Part shown: positions 9,601 through 19,543 of the stretch, in pieces
Layout: each line of letters begins with the position of its first letter
How positions within the stretch are numbered: position 1 is the first letter of the stretch
DNA from: Pseudomonas sp. MYb118
GTDB taxonomy: Bacteria > Pseudomonadota > Gammaproteobacteria > Pseudomonadales > Pseudomonadaceae
Length of the DNA stretch: 64,000 nt
Assembly (NCBI RefSeq): GCF_040947875.1
Contig: NZ_JBFRXN010000002.1
Coordinates: forward strand, 1 to 64,000
Direction: 5' to 3'
The notes under the pieces: model-generated
Database searches by the model: none
What the model was told of the DNA's origin: nothing
Seen by the model: only the letters and a program-made list of their open reading frames with translations
Position numbers and translations under genes: made by a program

Positions 9601-10738
9601 GGGTAACTACAAGAAACTCGAGGCCAGCGTGCTGTTCCAGAAAGGCATCTACACCAGGCTCAAGGTGCAAATCCCCTACAGGAACCGGTTCGATACGTTC
9701 GAGACGGGCGCAATCATCGTCCCCGCCCTCGATGATTCGAAGCACTATGTCTTTACCCGCCTGGGGCCAGGGGACTTCTACGTCGCCGAACGCCTGCCGG
9801 GGCAGACCTTCACCGACCCGCTGACCCTGCACACGGCACACAGCCTGCCCGCCGGCCTGGCAGACGAGTTGAAGACCGTTTACACCGGCTCCCTGAACGC
9901 CAATAACATGGCCAGGATACATGGCGCCAGCGCCGTGGAACGGGCGATGAAAACCATGGACGAGATCGCCATTCCGATTGGTGGCCATGCGCACCCGCCC
10001 GAAGGCCTCAAGTGGCTCAAGGTCGATACCAGCCCTGGCGAAGCCGTGCTGTTCGACCACTCCACCCGCATGATCGTCACCCAACTGGCGAGCGGCGCGA
10101 CGTCCTGGTCGCGCAGCCGTCATGCCTCGGACACCTTGCGCCAGAGAACCGCAGAAATCTTCGACACCCTGTTTACCGAGAAGACCATCGCCATCGAGCA
10201 AGGCAGTGATCTGAAAATCAACAAGGCCATGCAGGCCTTTCAAAAACTGCTGCCGCCCGAACTGCAAGCGCACAATCCGAGGAACATTGCGTTTGCCGAC
10301 GTCGTCACGGCCGACGGCAAGCGCGAGGTCTATGTCAGCGTTTCCGGGGCTTTGGGCCTGACCGCAGAGCTGCCGCTGTTCAAGCCGCCGTTTCCCGCCG
10401 ACGGGGTCATCGTCAACGGCACGAGGTACTTCAATGTCGACCACGGCCAGGCGTTCGCCCGCACCTCGTTGGATGTTTCCAGCGACGGCAAGCTGCTGGC
10501 CATTCCGCACACCATCAAGGACATCGAGCGCTACAAACCGGAGATGACCCGCCGGCCGACCTCCCTGGACAGCGAAGCCAAGCTGATCCGCACCCTCAGG
10601 GAGAAGTATCCGCAGAACAATTTGCTGGCCACGGTCGATGTGGCCACGACCATGCCACCGTGCAGCAGTTGCGCGGTGGTGATCAAGGAGTTCGGTTACG
10701 ACGGCGCCAGCGACGCCCTGCAAGTGCTGTGGAAATGA
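6602..10738 (+). CDS. Giant toxin-like protein with C-terminal deaminase-fold domain
   Basis: The 1378-residue protein has AAGGAG just before its ATG and no signal peptide. Most of its length resembles the large helical proteins of pseudomonads annotated with dermonecrotic-toxin-like (DUF6543-type) regions, but I recognise this only in general layout. A hydrophobic stretch at about residues 690-740 (LGAAGLLLDLASFLFPIGKF) could be a membrane-insertion segment. The last 150 residues fit the deaminase fold of bacterial polymorphic toxins: paired strands around NIAFADVV and EVYVSVSGA, a first motif Asp1323-Ser-Glu1325 (SLDSEAKL), and PPCSSC with Cys1354 and Cys1357. Such domains deaminate cytidine or adenosine in nucleic acids or nucleotides. 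No immunity gene is adjacent; the next gene is a convergent ABC exporter starting 2 bp away. Target and delivery route are unknown. Confidence 0.72.
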   Translation: MPATTFAASDLSHEETRARQAVGLDSGPDINALRPRPSARDRRRYKALLRAGTHSMSIDSYMTKNANARMTETVKSFLNGEPSLTHHLFTDVLDAASEEQVRATPTVYLQRIIASEPAQDLADRLLGKLKWYGARAGEQTPASVRHQLVCKAIHLHLHASSPGETQELAGFDWQDPAHWGKSYPTLLGDFERHLLHKRWATTTKGSIVLAHLLKNWLSRDFAVGDIPSDLRYKSSLVWVNFMHGVLLADELGLERSTPLSFQQLIDLPLQRSASASAAELASIARLRISPALQWAACMGVVASKPAADYNAQEVEQALAMLEYHSDSLGNAVQAIDAAPPDRLKMAKRIKDEQFGARTFESDGVRLFSLDPALNRGARDAPLLKLPGLAFLDLYPDGQFEKEKRWGVTQADGKTPTAMTFRLDDQRLCHLERKDPTGEYRTVFGDDLARISGQELPNINDLFQADFVHHVASLRSAYQVLITSLLASLPQVERQALELGDVRLLGLRQKSRKDGQTVDIRARKGFVLQVNHEQAISYFELIPSAGYIRRRSGLRFSTINGVYTEFPLHAAIPNQTYAPERDLSTSLRLDWSAHWRGTVPVEREYFIGFLDDRGQVPAIQVLSGVIALHGKLKAIGDFVASNHLFVDEQDLHLQARGMTAFDIHRAEREQRREALMAIVKGFVPFWGSLDDLSSRDAQTQALGAAGLLLDLASFLFPIGKFISGSVRLARLATGASRMVAKASLPSYSTLTRQLLGATLQNLNPLDGLPSLLKSTLSGIGKTLHTVGSLASRGARVVIGQTGSFRLTHNVHQVMDPGRWRALTDSDELVTLDGINDVVVRNSGTSSGKRRHLVDPLTSLPYGPHQPDNRRHLVPGRSTLTMLPARETHALAQVPTQAAVRELFEVDGSVTLLIDDFPYRLDAGQLRRADLIDDPSPFQAMPCRRPRMEAADAVCKTRYVTGTAAVTPSLGSHDPDKGFAEWFGDMVYTPAFPTRPLLFKALGNYKKLEASVLFQKGIYTRLKVQIPYRNRFDTFETGAIIVPALDDSKHYVFTRLGPGDFYVAERLPGQTFTDPLTLHTAHSLPAGLADELKTVYTGSLNANNMARIHGASAVERAMKTMDEIAIPIGGHAHPPEGLKWLKVDTSPGEAVLFDHSTRMIVTQLASGATSWSRSRHASDTLRQRTAEIFDTLFTEKTIAIEQGSDLKINKAMQAFQKLLPPELQAHNPRNIAFADVVTADGKREVYVSVSGALGLTAELPLFKPPFPADGVIVNGTRYFNVDHGQAFARTSLDVSSDGKLLAIPHTIKDIERYKPEMTRRPTSLDSEAKLIRTLREKYPQNNLLATVDVATTMPPCSSCAVVIKEFGYDGASDALQVLWK

Positions 10739-10739
10739 C

Positions 10740-12566
10740 TTACAACTGCTGCAAATGCCCGTAAAGCTTGGCGTACAAACCGCCATCGGCAATCAGTTGC
10801 TGATGGTCGCCATCTTCGGCAATCCGCCCGCCGTCGAACACCAGCACCCGGTCGGCTTGCTTCACTGCCGACAGACGGTGGGCGATGATCAGCGTGGTGC
10901 GCTGGCTGAGAAAGCGCGCCAGCGCCTGGTGCAGGTTGTATTCGGTGGCGGCATCCAGCGCCGAGGTGGCCTCGTCGAGGATCACCACCTTGGGCTCGGC
11001 CAAGACCATGCGCGCGATCGCCAGGCGCTGGCGTTGACCGCCGGACAAACGCACGCCGGAACGCCCGACGACGCTGTCCAGGCCATTGGGCAGTTCGCGG
11101 ATGGTGGCGTGCAACTGGGCAATTTCCAGGGCCTGCCAGCAAGCTTCGTCACTGCGTTCGCGGCCCATGGTCAGGTTGGCGCGCACGGTGTCGTTGAACA
11201 GCGCCGGGTGTTGCAGGACCACCGCAACGTTTTCCCGCACGGTTTCCAGGCCGATCTCCTGCTGGGTCGAACCGCCGAAACGGATCGTCCCGGCCAGCGG
11301 CGTGTACAAGCCCAGCAGCAACTGCACCAGGGTGCTCTTGCCGCCGCCGCTGGCACCGACGATCGCGACCTTTTCCCCAGGGGCGATCGACAGGTTCATC
11401 TGGTTCAGCACCAGTTCGTCGCCATAACCGAAGCTCAGGCCCTGCACTTCAATGCCCACGGTATCGCGACCGTTGAACGGATCGACGCCGCCCGGATACT
11501 CCGGTTCATCGGCCCTGGCCAGCAATTCGTTGATCCGCGACAGCGCACCGCCGGCCGCGTAATAGGCGTATTGCAGGTTGAGCAGTTGCTCCACTGGCCC
11601 GATCATGAACCACAGGTAGCTGAACACCGCGAGCATCTGGCCGATGGACAGGTCGGAAAACAGCACGGTGAGCATGGCCGCGGCGCGGAAAATGTCGATG
11701 CCGAACTGGAACAACAGGCCACTGGCGCGGTTCGAGGCGTCGGTTTTCCACTGCGAGTTCACGGCGTAGTCGCGCACCTCGCGCGCCCGCTGGCCGAGGC
11801 GCCCGAGGAAGAAGCCCTGGCGGTTGCCGGCGCGCACTTCCTGGATGGCATCAAGGGTTTCGGTCAGCGCCTGGGTGAAACGCGAGGTGCTGTCGTTCTC
11901 GAGTTTCTTCAGGTGTTTGACCCGCTTGCCCAACAGCACCGTGGCGTAGATCACCAGCGGGTTGAACAGCATGATCAACAGCGCCAGCTTCCAGTGCATC
12001 CAGATCAGGATGCTCGCGGTGCCGACCAGCGTCAGCATGGCCACCAGGAAACGGCTGAGGGTTTCGCCGACGAATTTGTCCAGGGTGTCGAGGTCGGTCA
12101 CCAGGTGCGTGGTCACCGTGCCACTGCCCAGGCTTTCGTATTCACCGAGGGAGATGCGCTTGAGCCGCTCGATCAGGCGCGTGCGAATGCGGTAGACGAT
12201 GTCCTTGGCCAGCGCCGCGAACAACTTGGCCTGCACCACGTTGAACAGCAGCGCCGAACAACGCAGCAACAAGGTCACCAGCAGCATCAGGCCGATGTAC
12301 CCCGCCGCTTTCTGCCAAGGGCCCGGCAGCACGTGGTTCATCACCTTCAGCGCCGAATCGCCGTGGCCCAGCAGCACTTCATCCACCAGCAACGGCAACA
12401 ACAGGGGAATCGGCACGCTGCACAGGGTCGCCAGGACGGCGACGCCATTGGCGATCCACAGGGCTTTTTTATGTTGCAGGGCCAGGCGGCGGATTTCCGC
12501 CCAGCTCAGTCGATCGGCACGCTTGCGAACAGGTGATTCGTCCTGCAGGTCAGGCACAGGCAGCAC
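10740..12566 (-). CDS. ABC exporter, fused permease and ATPase (MsbA-like)
   Basis: The 608-residue half-exporter has six transmembrane helices in its first 320 residues and an ATPase domain from about 365. The ATPase carries Walker A GASGGGKST, signature RLSGGQRQRLAIAR, Walker B VVILDEATSALD and the switch histidine in IIAHRLS. It should dimerise in the inner membrane and export a lipid, peptide or drug; the substrate is not indicated. The reading frame opens with GTG at 12566, overlapping the stop of the DsbA-like gene by 17 bp; a second GTG at 12557 is better placed relative to GGAG. It is transcribed with the upstream DsbA-like and trhO genes. Confidence 0.87.
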   Translation of the reverse strand: MLPVPDLQDESPVRKRADRLSWAEIRRLALQHKKALWIANGVAVLATLCSVPIPLLLPLLVDEVLLGHGDSALKVMNHVLPGPWQKAAGYIGLMLLVTLLLRCSALLFNVVQAKLFAALAKDIVYRIRTRLIERLKRISLGEYESLGSGTVTTHLVTDLDTLDKFVGETLSRFLVAMLTLVGTASILIWMHWKLALLIMLFNPLVIYATVLLGKRVKHLKKLENDSTSRFTQALTETLDAIQEVRAGNRQGFFLGRLGQRAREVRDYAVNSQWKTDASNRASGLLFQFGIDIFRAAAMLTVLFSDLSIGQMLAVFSYLWFMIGPVEQLLNLQYAYYAAGGALSRINELLARADEPEYPGGVDPFNGRDTVGIEVQGLSFGYGDELVLNQMNLSIAPGEKVAIVGASGGGKSTLVQLLLGLYTPLAGTIRFGGSTQQEIGLETVRENVAVVLQHPALFNDTVRANLTMGRERSDEACWQALEIAQLHATIRELPNGLDSVVGRSGVRLSGGQRQRLAIARMVLAEPKVVILDEATSALDAATEYNLHQALARFLSQRTTLIIAHRLSAVKQADRVLVFDGGRIAEDGDHQQLIADGGLYAKLYGHLQQL

Positions 12567-13188
12567 GCTCCAGCCAGCGCCCGAGCAACGGTGACAGCAC
12601 GTTCAACGGCTGATAGCCGTTGGTCAGCAGGGCCAACTGGCCATCACGCTCGGCCAGCAAGGTGGGGAACCCGGCGATGCCGAGGTCCTGCACCCAGGTG
12701 AAATCCGCCGCCGTTGCGGTGTGCATGTCGGCGCGGTCGAAGGCCGCCGCGAACTCGATGCGCGGCACGCCGGCCTGCTCGGCCAGCTCCACCAGTACGC
12801 TGGCGTGGGTGACGTCGCGACCTTGCACATAAAACGCGTTCTGGATCAGGCCCAGCAGTTTCCACGCGCAATCCGGTGCCAGGCTGCGCGCGGTGACCAG
12901 CGCGCGGCAGGCAGGCTCGGTGTCGTAGACAAAACCTTCGGGCAGCGCGCCCTCGGTCTTGAACGGTTGGCCGGTGGCCTCGGTCACCGCCTGCCAATGC
13001 TCAAGGATGTAGCGCCGGGTGCTCGGCTCCAGCGCCGAACCGCTGCCGGTGCGCAAACCGCCGACCACCAGGTGCACATCCACACCCGCTGCCTGCGCCT
13101 GCTCCACCAACGCATTGGCCACTGGCGCGAAACCCCAGCACCAGGAACACATCGGGTCCATTACATACAGCAGGCGGCGTGCAGACAT
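12550..13188 (-). CDS. DsbA-family thioredoxin-fold protein (FrnE-like)
   Basis: The 212-residue protein has an N-terminal active-site motif Cys14-Ser-Trp-Cys17 (MDPMCSWCWGF) and a cis-proline region GIAGFPTLL near residue 180, with a helical insert between. Without a signal peptide it should act in the cytoplasm, like FrnE-type members, as a thiol-disulfide oxidoreductase or isomerase. It starts 3 bp after the trhO stop with GAGG upstream, and its end overlaps the ABC exporter gene, so the three genes form one transcript. Confidence 0.85.
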   Translation of the reverse strand: MSARRLLYVMDPMCSWCWGFAPVANALVEQAQAAGVDVHLVVGGLRTGSGSALEPSTRRYILEHWQAVTEATGQPFKTEGALPEGFVYDTEPACRALVTARSLAPDCAWKLLGLIQNAFYVQGRDVTHASVLVELAEQAGVPRIEFAAAFDRADMHTATAADFTWVQDLGIAGFPTLLAERDGQLALLTNGYQPLNVLSPLLGRWLERAACA

Positions 13189-13191
13189 GGA

Positions 13192-14133
13192 TCAAGCCTC
13201 GGAAGGGGTTTGCTTGTAGTTGTAGCCGATCGGGTGCGGCAGGTTGCGGGCCTTGGCCAGTTCGATCTGCTTCTGCCGGTCGATCGCGCTGCGACGGGTC
13301 TTCTCGCTCAGGGTATCCCAGCAATGCGGGCAACTGATACCGGCCACATAATGCTCGGATGCGCGGTCTTCGACACTAACCGGAGTCCGGCAGGCGTGGC
13401 ATTGATCGTAGTCACCTTCGCTGAGGTCATGACGCACGGTCACGCGGTTGTCGAACACGAAGCAGTCGCCCTGCCACTTGGTTTCTTCCTGCGGCACTTC
13501 TTCGAGGTACTTCAGGATGCCGCCCTTGAGGTGATAGACCTCGTCGAAACCCTCGCTGAGCATGTAGCTCGAAGCCTTCTCGCAGCGGATGCCACCGGTG
13601 CAGAACATCGCGACCTTCTTGTGCACGGCCGGGTCGAAGTTGGCTTTGATGTAGTCGGGAAATTCGCGAAAACTGGTGGTCTTCGGGTCGATAGCGCCTT
13701 CGAAGGTGCCGATCGACACTTCGTAGTCGTTGCGGGTATCAATCAGCAGAACTTCGGGGTCGCTGATCAGCGCGTTCCAGTCCTGCGGCTCGACGTAGGT
13801 GCCGACCTTCTTGTTCGGGTCCACGCCTTCGACACCCAAAGTGACGATTTCTTTTTTCAGCTTGACCTTGGTGCGATAGAACGGCTGCTCGTCGCAGTAC
13901 GATTCCTTGTGGTCGATATCGACCATGCGCGGATCATTCTTGAGCCAGGCCAGCAGGCCATCAATGCCTTCGCGGCTCCCGGAAACGGTGCCGTTGATGC
14001 CTTCTTCGGCGATCAGCAGGGTGCCCTTGATGCCGTTGTCGACCATGGCCTGCAGCAGCGGCTCGCGCAGGTCGACGTAGTTTTCCAGGGTGACGAACTT
14101 ATACAGTGCCGCCACGACAATCGGTTGTGTCAT
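13192..14133 (-). CDS. trhO: tRNA uridine(34) hydroxylase TrhO (rhodanese family)
   Basis: The 313-residue protein matches TrhO/YceA: an N-terminal acylphosphatase-like domain ([13 protein letters not shown]), a central rhodanese domain with the active loop [10 protein letters not shown] (Cys178), and a C-terminal cysteine-containing region (CHACRTPVS and CPHCWD). TrhO carries out oxygen-dependent hydroxylation of U34 in tRNAs, the first step to 5-methoxyuridine-type wobble modifications. GGAGA precedes the ATG. It is the first gene of the trhO - dsbA-like - ABC unit. Confidence 0.93.
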   Translation of the reverse strand: MTQPIVVAALYKFVTLENYVDLREPLLQAMVDNGIKGTLLIAEEGINGTVSGSREGIDGLLAWLKNDPRMVDIDHKESYCDEQPFYRTKVKLKKEIVTLGVEGVDPNKKVGTYVEPQDWNALISDPEVLLIDTRNDYEVSIGTFEGAIDPKTTSFREFPDYIKANFDPAVHKKVAMFCTGGIRCEKASSYMLSEGFDEVYHLKGGILKYLEEVPQEETKWQGDCFVFDNRVTVRHDLSEGDYDQCHACRTPVSVEDRASEHYVAGISCPHCWDTLSEKTRRSAIDRQKQIELAKARNLPHPIGYNYKQTPSEA

Positions 14134-14178
14134 GGGTGATTCTCCAGGTGGCTACCCTCGTAAGGGGTGAACCGGATT

Positions 14179-14209
14179 CAAAAAAAACGCGCCCTGGTGG
14201 GCGCGTTGC
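14179..14209 (-). terminator. Intrinsic terminator after the bolA-like gene
   Basis: On the minus strand AACGCGCCC-ACCAG-GGCGCGTT is followed by a run of T residues (the A run at 14180-14187 on the plus strand). It separates the DUF2059/bolA unit from trhO. Confidence 0.85.
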
Positions 14210-14232
14210 GGATTCTAGCAAAAAACCTGTGG

Positions 14233-14532
14233 TTAATGCTTGCTGCCGCCGGCACAGGTCGGCGAAGCCGGGGCCGCGCCGATCTCTGCCCATTCCTGCG
14301 GGGTGTAGGTGTGCAGCGCCAACGCATGGAACTCGCCCATCAGCTCGCCGAGCGTGCCGTAGACCTTCTGGTGGCGCTTGACGCGGTTGAGCCCTTCGAA
14401 CTGCTGGCTGACCACCACCGCCTTGTAGTGGGTTTGTGTCCCACGGCTGTGCATGTGGCTTTCATCCAGCACTTGCAGGTGCTCAGGCTGGAGCAGCGCC
14501 AGCGTCGATTCAATGCGTTGTTGCATGGTCAT
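14233..14532 (-). CDS. BolA family protein
   Basis: The 99-residue protein has the BolA fold pattern: an N-terminal helix MQQRIESTL, then LQVLDESHMHSRG with the conserved histidine-bearing loop, FEGLNRVKRHQKVYGTL with the RHxxVY-type helix-turn, and FHALALHTYTPQEW. BolA proteins bind DNA or partner with monothiol glutaredoxins in iron-sulfur trafficking and stress morphology. The C-terminal tail is short and contains one cysteine. ATG 14532 is chosen because GGAG sits 8 bp upstream; ATG 14526 is the alternative. It follows the DUF2059 gene by 13 bp and ends at a terminator. Confidence 0.88.
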   Translation of the reverse strand: MTMQQRIESTLALLQPEHLQVLDESHMHSRGTQTHYKAVVVSQQFEGLNRVKRHQKVYGTLGELMGEFHALALHTYTPQEWAEIGAAPASPTCAGGSKH

Positions 14533-14545
14533 ACCGGGGCTCCGC

Positions 14546-15067
14546 TCAAGGCTTTTTCTTGGCAGGAGCGGCAGCCTTCGGCTCAAGCTCGGCGGTCATG
14601 TCTGCCAGCAGCTTGTTGACCACCGGCACCGCGCTTTCCAGCTTGGCCTGGGTCATCTGGGCCGATTGCTGGGTCAGTTGCGGCATTTTTTCCAGGACTT
14701 TCTTGCCCAGTGGCGACTGGTAGAACGCGACCAGATCCTTCAGCTCGGACTCGCTGAAGTTGGTGGTATAGAGCTTGACCATGTCGGGCTTGAGCTTATT
14801 CCAGCCAATGGCCTGGTCCAGCGCGGCGTTGGCCTTGGCCTGGTAGGTTTCCAGCAAGGCTTTCTTCGACTCGGGCGCCTTGGTCTGGGCGAAGCGCTGA
14901 GCGAACATCTGCTGCACTTGCATGTACACCGGAGTGCCCAACTTATCGGCATGTGCCAGGGTCAGGAAAGCCTCGGCACTGGCGTTGTGGCTGGCGGTAT
15001 CGGCAAAGACAGGGCCGCTGGCGCAAACCAGTGCAACCGCGGTACAGATGGCACGAAGACGAGTCAT
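14546..15067 (-). CDS. Exported DUF2059 protein
   Basis: The 173-residue protein has a cleavable signal peptide (MTRLRAICTAVALVCASGPVFA), followed by a helical domain with the DUF2059 pattern YTTNFSESELKDLVAFYQSPLGKKVLEKMP. The C-terminus is lysine/alanine/proline-rich (EPKAAAPAKKKP). Its function is not known; it should be periplasmic. It is probably cotranscribed with the bolA-like gene downstream. Confidence 0.85.
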   Translation of the reverse strand: MTRLRAICTAVALVCASGPVFADTASHNASAEAFLTLAHADKLGTPVYMQVQQMFAQRFAQTKAPESKKALLETYQAKANAALDQAIGWNKLKPDMVKLYTTNFSESELKDLVAFYQSPLGKKVLEKMPQLTQQSAQMTQAKLESAVPVVNKLLADMTAELEPKAAAPAKKKP

Positions 15068-15259
15068 CGAGTTTCCTTTTCTAGCAGGCGAGGTATAACC
15101 CCAAGGGCGACCATTCTGCGCCTAAAAAAGTGTGTCACTCAACCCCAACCCTTGCCGCGCTTGATTTAGAGGGGTTGAATGGTCGAAAACCAGACCGATG
15201 GAACCACGGCCGGCATGCACGGCCTAAATTGCGCAATTGGACCTACAGGAGTGTGCACG

Positions 15260-16654
<1,395 letters not shown>

Positions 16655-16675
16655 GTTTCTCGGCGCCTGTTACAC

Positions 16676-16769
16676 CATCGCGAGCAGGCTCGCTCCCACA
16701 GGGTTCAGTGGTGTTCATACACATGGTGAATGCACTGAAAATACTGTGGGAGCGAGCCTGCTCGCGATG
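16676..16769. repeat. REP pair (BIME)
   Basis: Inverted REP copies CATCGCGAGCAGGCTCGC and GTGGGAGCGAGCCTGCTCGC are separated by about 40 bp. They lie between the convergent fumC and EamA genes. Confidence 0.88.
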
Positions 16770-16783
16770 AACGATAACGCGGT

Positions 16784-17743
16784 CTAACCAGCCGCCACCC
16801 TCGCCCGCCGCGCCCGCAGCCCGGCAATCAACGACGGCCCCAACGCCACCAGCGCCGAACCCAGCACCACCAGCACCGCCCCGCCATACGCCAGGCCGTT
16901 GATCGTCTCGGCATGCACGAACTCAGGCCAGACCCAGGCCGCAATGGCCACCGCACCAAATGTCACCAGCGGCGTGATCGCCAGCGTCGCACTCACCCGC
17001 GAGGCTTCCCAATGGGCCAGCGCTTCGGCAAAGGCGCCGTAGGCAATCAGCGTGTTCATGCAGCAGGCCAGCAGCAACCAGCCTTGCAGCGGATTGAGTT
17101 GCAGCGCTTCCAGCGGATGCACCCACGGCGTCAGCAGCAGCCCGCAGAACAGGTAGATCACCATCATCACCTGCAACGAATTCCACACCGTGAGCAACTG
17201 CTTCTGGCCCAAGGCGTAGAACGTCCAGACCGTGGACGCCAGCAGCACCAGGAGCACACCAGCGGTGTAGTCGCTCAGCGAGGTCAGCAATTCAGTCAGG
17301 CGCTGGTTGAAAAACAAGCCGAAGCCCAGCAGCAACACCATCAGGCCAATGCCCTGGCCGAGGCTGAAACGTTCCTTGAACACAAACACGCTGGCGATCA
17401 GCAGCATGATCGGCCCCATCTGCACCACCAGTTGCGCGGTGCCGGGGCTCAGCAGGTTGAGGCCCATCAGGTACAGCACGTAGTTACCCACCAGGCCACA
17501 CACCGCCATCAGCACCAGCCAGCCGCCACGCGGGCCGAGCACCTTGCGACTGGGCAGGCGCCGGGTGGCCGCCAGGTAAATGAACAGGCAACTGCCGGAG
17601 ACCATCAGGCGAAACCAGGTGACGGTCACCGGGTCCATCACTTGCAGGACCTGTTTGAGCTTGATCGGCAGGATTCCCCACAACAGCGCGGTCAACAGGG
17701 CCAGGAACAGACCGTAAACCCAGCGACCGGATGAAATGTGCAT
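16784..17743 (-). CDS. EamA/DMT family transporter
   Basis: The 319-residue inner-membrane protein has ten predicted helices in two repeated EamA halves (about residues 8-145 and 160-300). It opens with RWVYGLFLALLTALLWGILP. The C-terminal tail is arginine-rich and cytoplasmic (RARRARVAAG). Family members export metabolites or amino acids; the substrate is unknown. It is a single gene with a REP pair beyond its stop. Confidence 0.85.
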   Translation of the reverse strand: MHISSGRWVYGLFLALLTALLWGILPIKLKQVLQVMDPVTVTWFRLMVSGSCLFIYLAATRRLPSRKVLGPRGGWLVLMAVCGLVGNYVLYLMGLNLLSPGTAQLVVQMGPIMLLIASVFVFKERFSLGQGIGLMVLLLGFGLFFNQRLTELLTSLSDYTAGVLLVLLASTVWTFYALGQKQLLTVWNSLQVMMVIYLFCGLLLTPWVHPLEALQLNPLQGWLLLACCMNTLIAYGAFAEALAHWEASRVSATLAITPLVTFGAVAIAAWVWPEFVHAETINGLAYGGAVLVVLGSALVALGPSLIAGLRARRARVAAG

Positions 17744-17948
17744 GCGTACCTCAGGAGCCAGATGGCAGGAATGGTCATTCTAGGCGCAGCGGCACGTGGC
17801 ACACAGAGACAGTTGGCGCCCCGGCGCAAATAAAACTGTGCGGGTCGCAACGATTTATTGGCGATAGCCGTTGATCGACTCGCCAGGCGCCGCAAGCCGT
17901 TCATGCATAAGCTTGAGTGAGCCAAACCACCTTCATCAGGAGACCGCC

Positions 17949-18143
17949 ATGTACGGCATGCGCGCCCAGGACAACGCCCCTGCCATGCACTTTCGCAGCG
18001 ACCGGGTCAGTCGGGTCAACGGGGAGTTGTACTTCAGCACCCGGGAAAACACCCTTGAAGGGCCGTTCGACAGCATGGAGAAGGCTGTGCAGGAGATCGA
18101 GGCTTATATTGGGCGGATGCAGGGTTCAGGTGCCCGGTCTTAG
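17949..18143 (+). CDS. Small conserved protein (DUF6316-like)
   Basis: The 64-residue protein is preceded by AGGAG. The pattern HFRSDRVSRVNGELYFSTRE-x-EGPF followed by a helix (KAVQEIEAYI) resembles a small family common in Pseudomonas that I believe is DUF6316. It has no signal peptide or membrane segment, and its role is unknown. The longer upstream frame lacks a ribosome-binding site. Confidence 0.7.
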   Translation: MYGMRAQDNAPAMHFRSDRVSRVNGELYFSTRENTLEGPFDSMEKAVQEIEAYIGRMQGSGARS

Positions 18144-18156
18144 ACCGGGGCGCCCC

Positions 18157-18233
18157 TATCGCGAGCAAGCTCGCTCCTACAGGGGATATGTGAACGACAC
18201 AGATCCCATGTAGGAGCGAGCTTGCTCGCGATA
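18157..18233. repeat. REP pair (BIME)
   Basis: Inverted REP copies (CTATCGCGAGCAAGCTCGC and TAGGAGCGAGCTTGCTCGC) lie between the convergent ends of the small DUF6316-like gene and the thiolase gene. Confidence 0.88.
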
Positions 18234-18256
18234 GCTATCTAACAATCACCACAATC

Positions 18257-19441
18257 TCAACGCACCGCCTCGAATAACCCACTGGCCCCCATCCCGCCCC
18301 CCACGCACATGGTGACGATGCCGTAACGCAGGTTGCGCCGCTGCAACTCGCGCACCAGGTGCCCGACCTGACGCGAGCCGGTCATGCCGAACGGGTGGCC
18401 GATGGAGATCGAGCCGCCGTTGACGTTGTACTTCTCGTTGTCGATGCCCAGCCGGTCGCGGCTGTACAGGCATTGCGAGGCGAACGCTTCGTTGAGTTCC
18501 CACAGGTCGATGTCGGCGATCTGCAAGCCCTTGGCCTTGAGCAGTTTGGGCACCGAGAACACCGGGCCGATGCCCATTTCGTCGGGTTCGCAACCGGCCA
18601 CGGTGAAACCGCGGAAGAACGCCTTGGGCTTCAAACCCAGCGCCAGAGCCTTTTCCAGGCTCATCACTAGGGTCATCGAGGCACCGTCGGACAACTGCGA
18701 GGAGTTGCCCGCCGTGACCGAACCGTCTTCGGCGAACACCGGTTTCAAGCCGGCCAGGCTTTCCAGAGTGGTGTCCGGGCGATTGCAGTCGTCACGATCG
18801 ACCACGCCGTCGAGGATCTGCACTGCACCGGTGTTCTTGTCCTCCACGCGGTACTTCACCGCCATTGGCACGATTTCGTCATCGAACAGGCCGGCGGCCT
18901 GCGCCTGGGCGGTGCGCTGCTGGCTTTGCAGGGCATACAGATCCTGGGCTTCGCGGCTGACGCTGTAGCGACGGGCGACCACTTCGGCGGTCTGGCCCAT
19001 GGGGAAGTAGATGCCCGGCACCTGCTCCTTGAGCAGCGGGTTGATCAGGTTGTCGGTGTTGACGCTTTTCATCGTCAGGCTGATGGACTCGACGCCACCG
19101 GCAACGATGATGTCGCTGCAGCCCGAGGCGATCTGGTTGGCGGCGATGGCGATCGCCTGCAACCCCGAGGAGCAGAAGCGGTTGAGGGTCATGCCGGCGG
19201 TGCCGGTGCCCAGGCGCGACAGCACGGCGACGTTGCGCCCGATGTTGTAGCCTTGGGCGCCTTCGTTGGAGCCGGCGCCGACGATGCAATCCTCGACACT
19301 GGCCGGGTCGATGCCGTTGCGCGTCAGCAGGGCATTGACGCAATGGGCCGCCATGTCGTCCGGACGGGTCTGGTTGAACTTGCCGCGAAAGGACTTGGCC
19401 AGGCCGGTCCGTACGCTGTCGACGATCACCACTTCACGCAT
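18257..19441 (-). CDS. Thiolase (acetyl-CoA C-acyltransferase)
   Basis: The 394-residue cytosolic enzyme carries the thiolase active sites: Cys90 in NRFCSSGLQAI, the histidine in SIGHPFGMTGSRQ, and the second cysteine in TMCVGGGMGAS near the C-terminus. It cleaves 3-ketoacyl-CoA or condenses acetyl-CoA units. No partner fadB-like gene is adjacent, so chain-length preference cannot be inferred. ATG 19441 (MREVVIVDSVRTG) has GAGGT upstream and matches the family start; an ATG four codons earlier is possible. Confidence 0.92.
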   Translation of the reverse strand: MREVVIVDSVRTGLAKSFRGKFNQTRPDDMAAHCVNALLTRNGIDPASVEDCIVGAGSNEGAQGYNIGRNVAVLSRLGTGTAGMTLNRFCSSGLQAIAIAANQIASGCSDIIVAGGVESISLTMKSVNTDNLINPLLKEQVPGIYFPMGQTAEVVARRYSVSREAQDLYALQSQQRTAQAQAAGLFDDEIVPMAVKYRVEDKNTGAVQILDGVVDRDDCNRPDTTLESLAGLKPVFAEDGSVTAGNSSQLSDGASMTLVMSLEKALALGLKPKAFFRGFTVAGCEPDEMGIGPVFSVPKLLKAKGLQIADIDLWELNEAFASQCLYSRDRLGIDNEKYNVNGGSISIGHPFGMTGSRQVGHLVRELQRRNLRYGIVTMCVGGGMGASGLFEAVR

Positions 19442-19543
19442 GGCATACCTCATTGTTGTTGTCGGTTGAGAGTGGACCGAGCATAAGTCCAGCCCCTCTT
19501 CGCCCGCGACAATCATTCACCCGGCGTATGCGTGACCATCGGG

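Noticed and set aside
8906..10792. Minus-strand frame of 628 codons opposite the deaminase toxin, considered as a possible antisense immunity gene
   Set aside because: It runs antisense through the whole C-terminal half of the toxin, has no start support and shows the composition of a shadow frame.
10740..12566. ABC exporter considered as the secretion partner of the deaminase toxin
   Set aside because: It is convergent, overlaps the DsbA-like gene in another operon, and no membrane-fusion or outer-membrane partner is present; it looks like an MsbA-type exporter.
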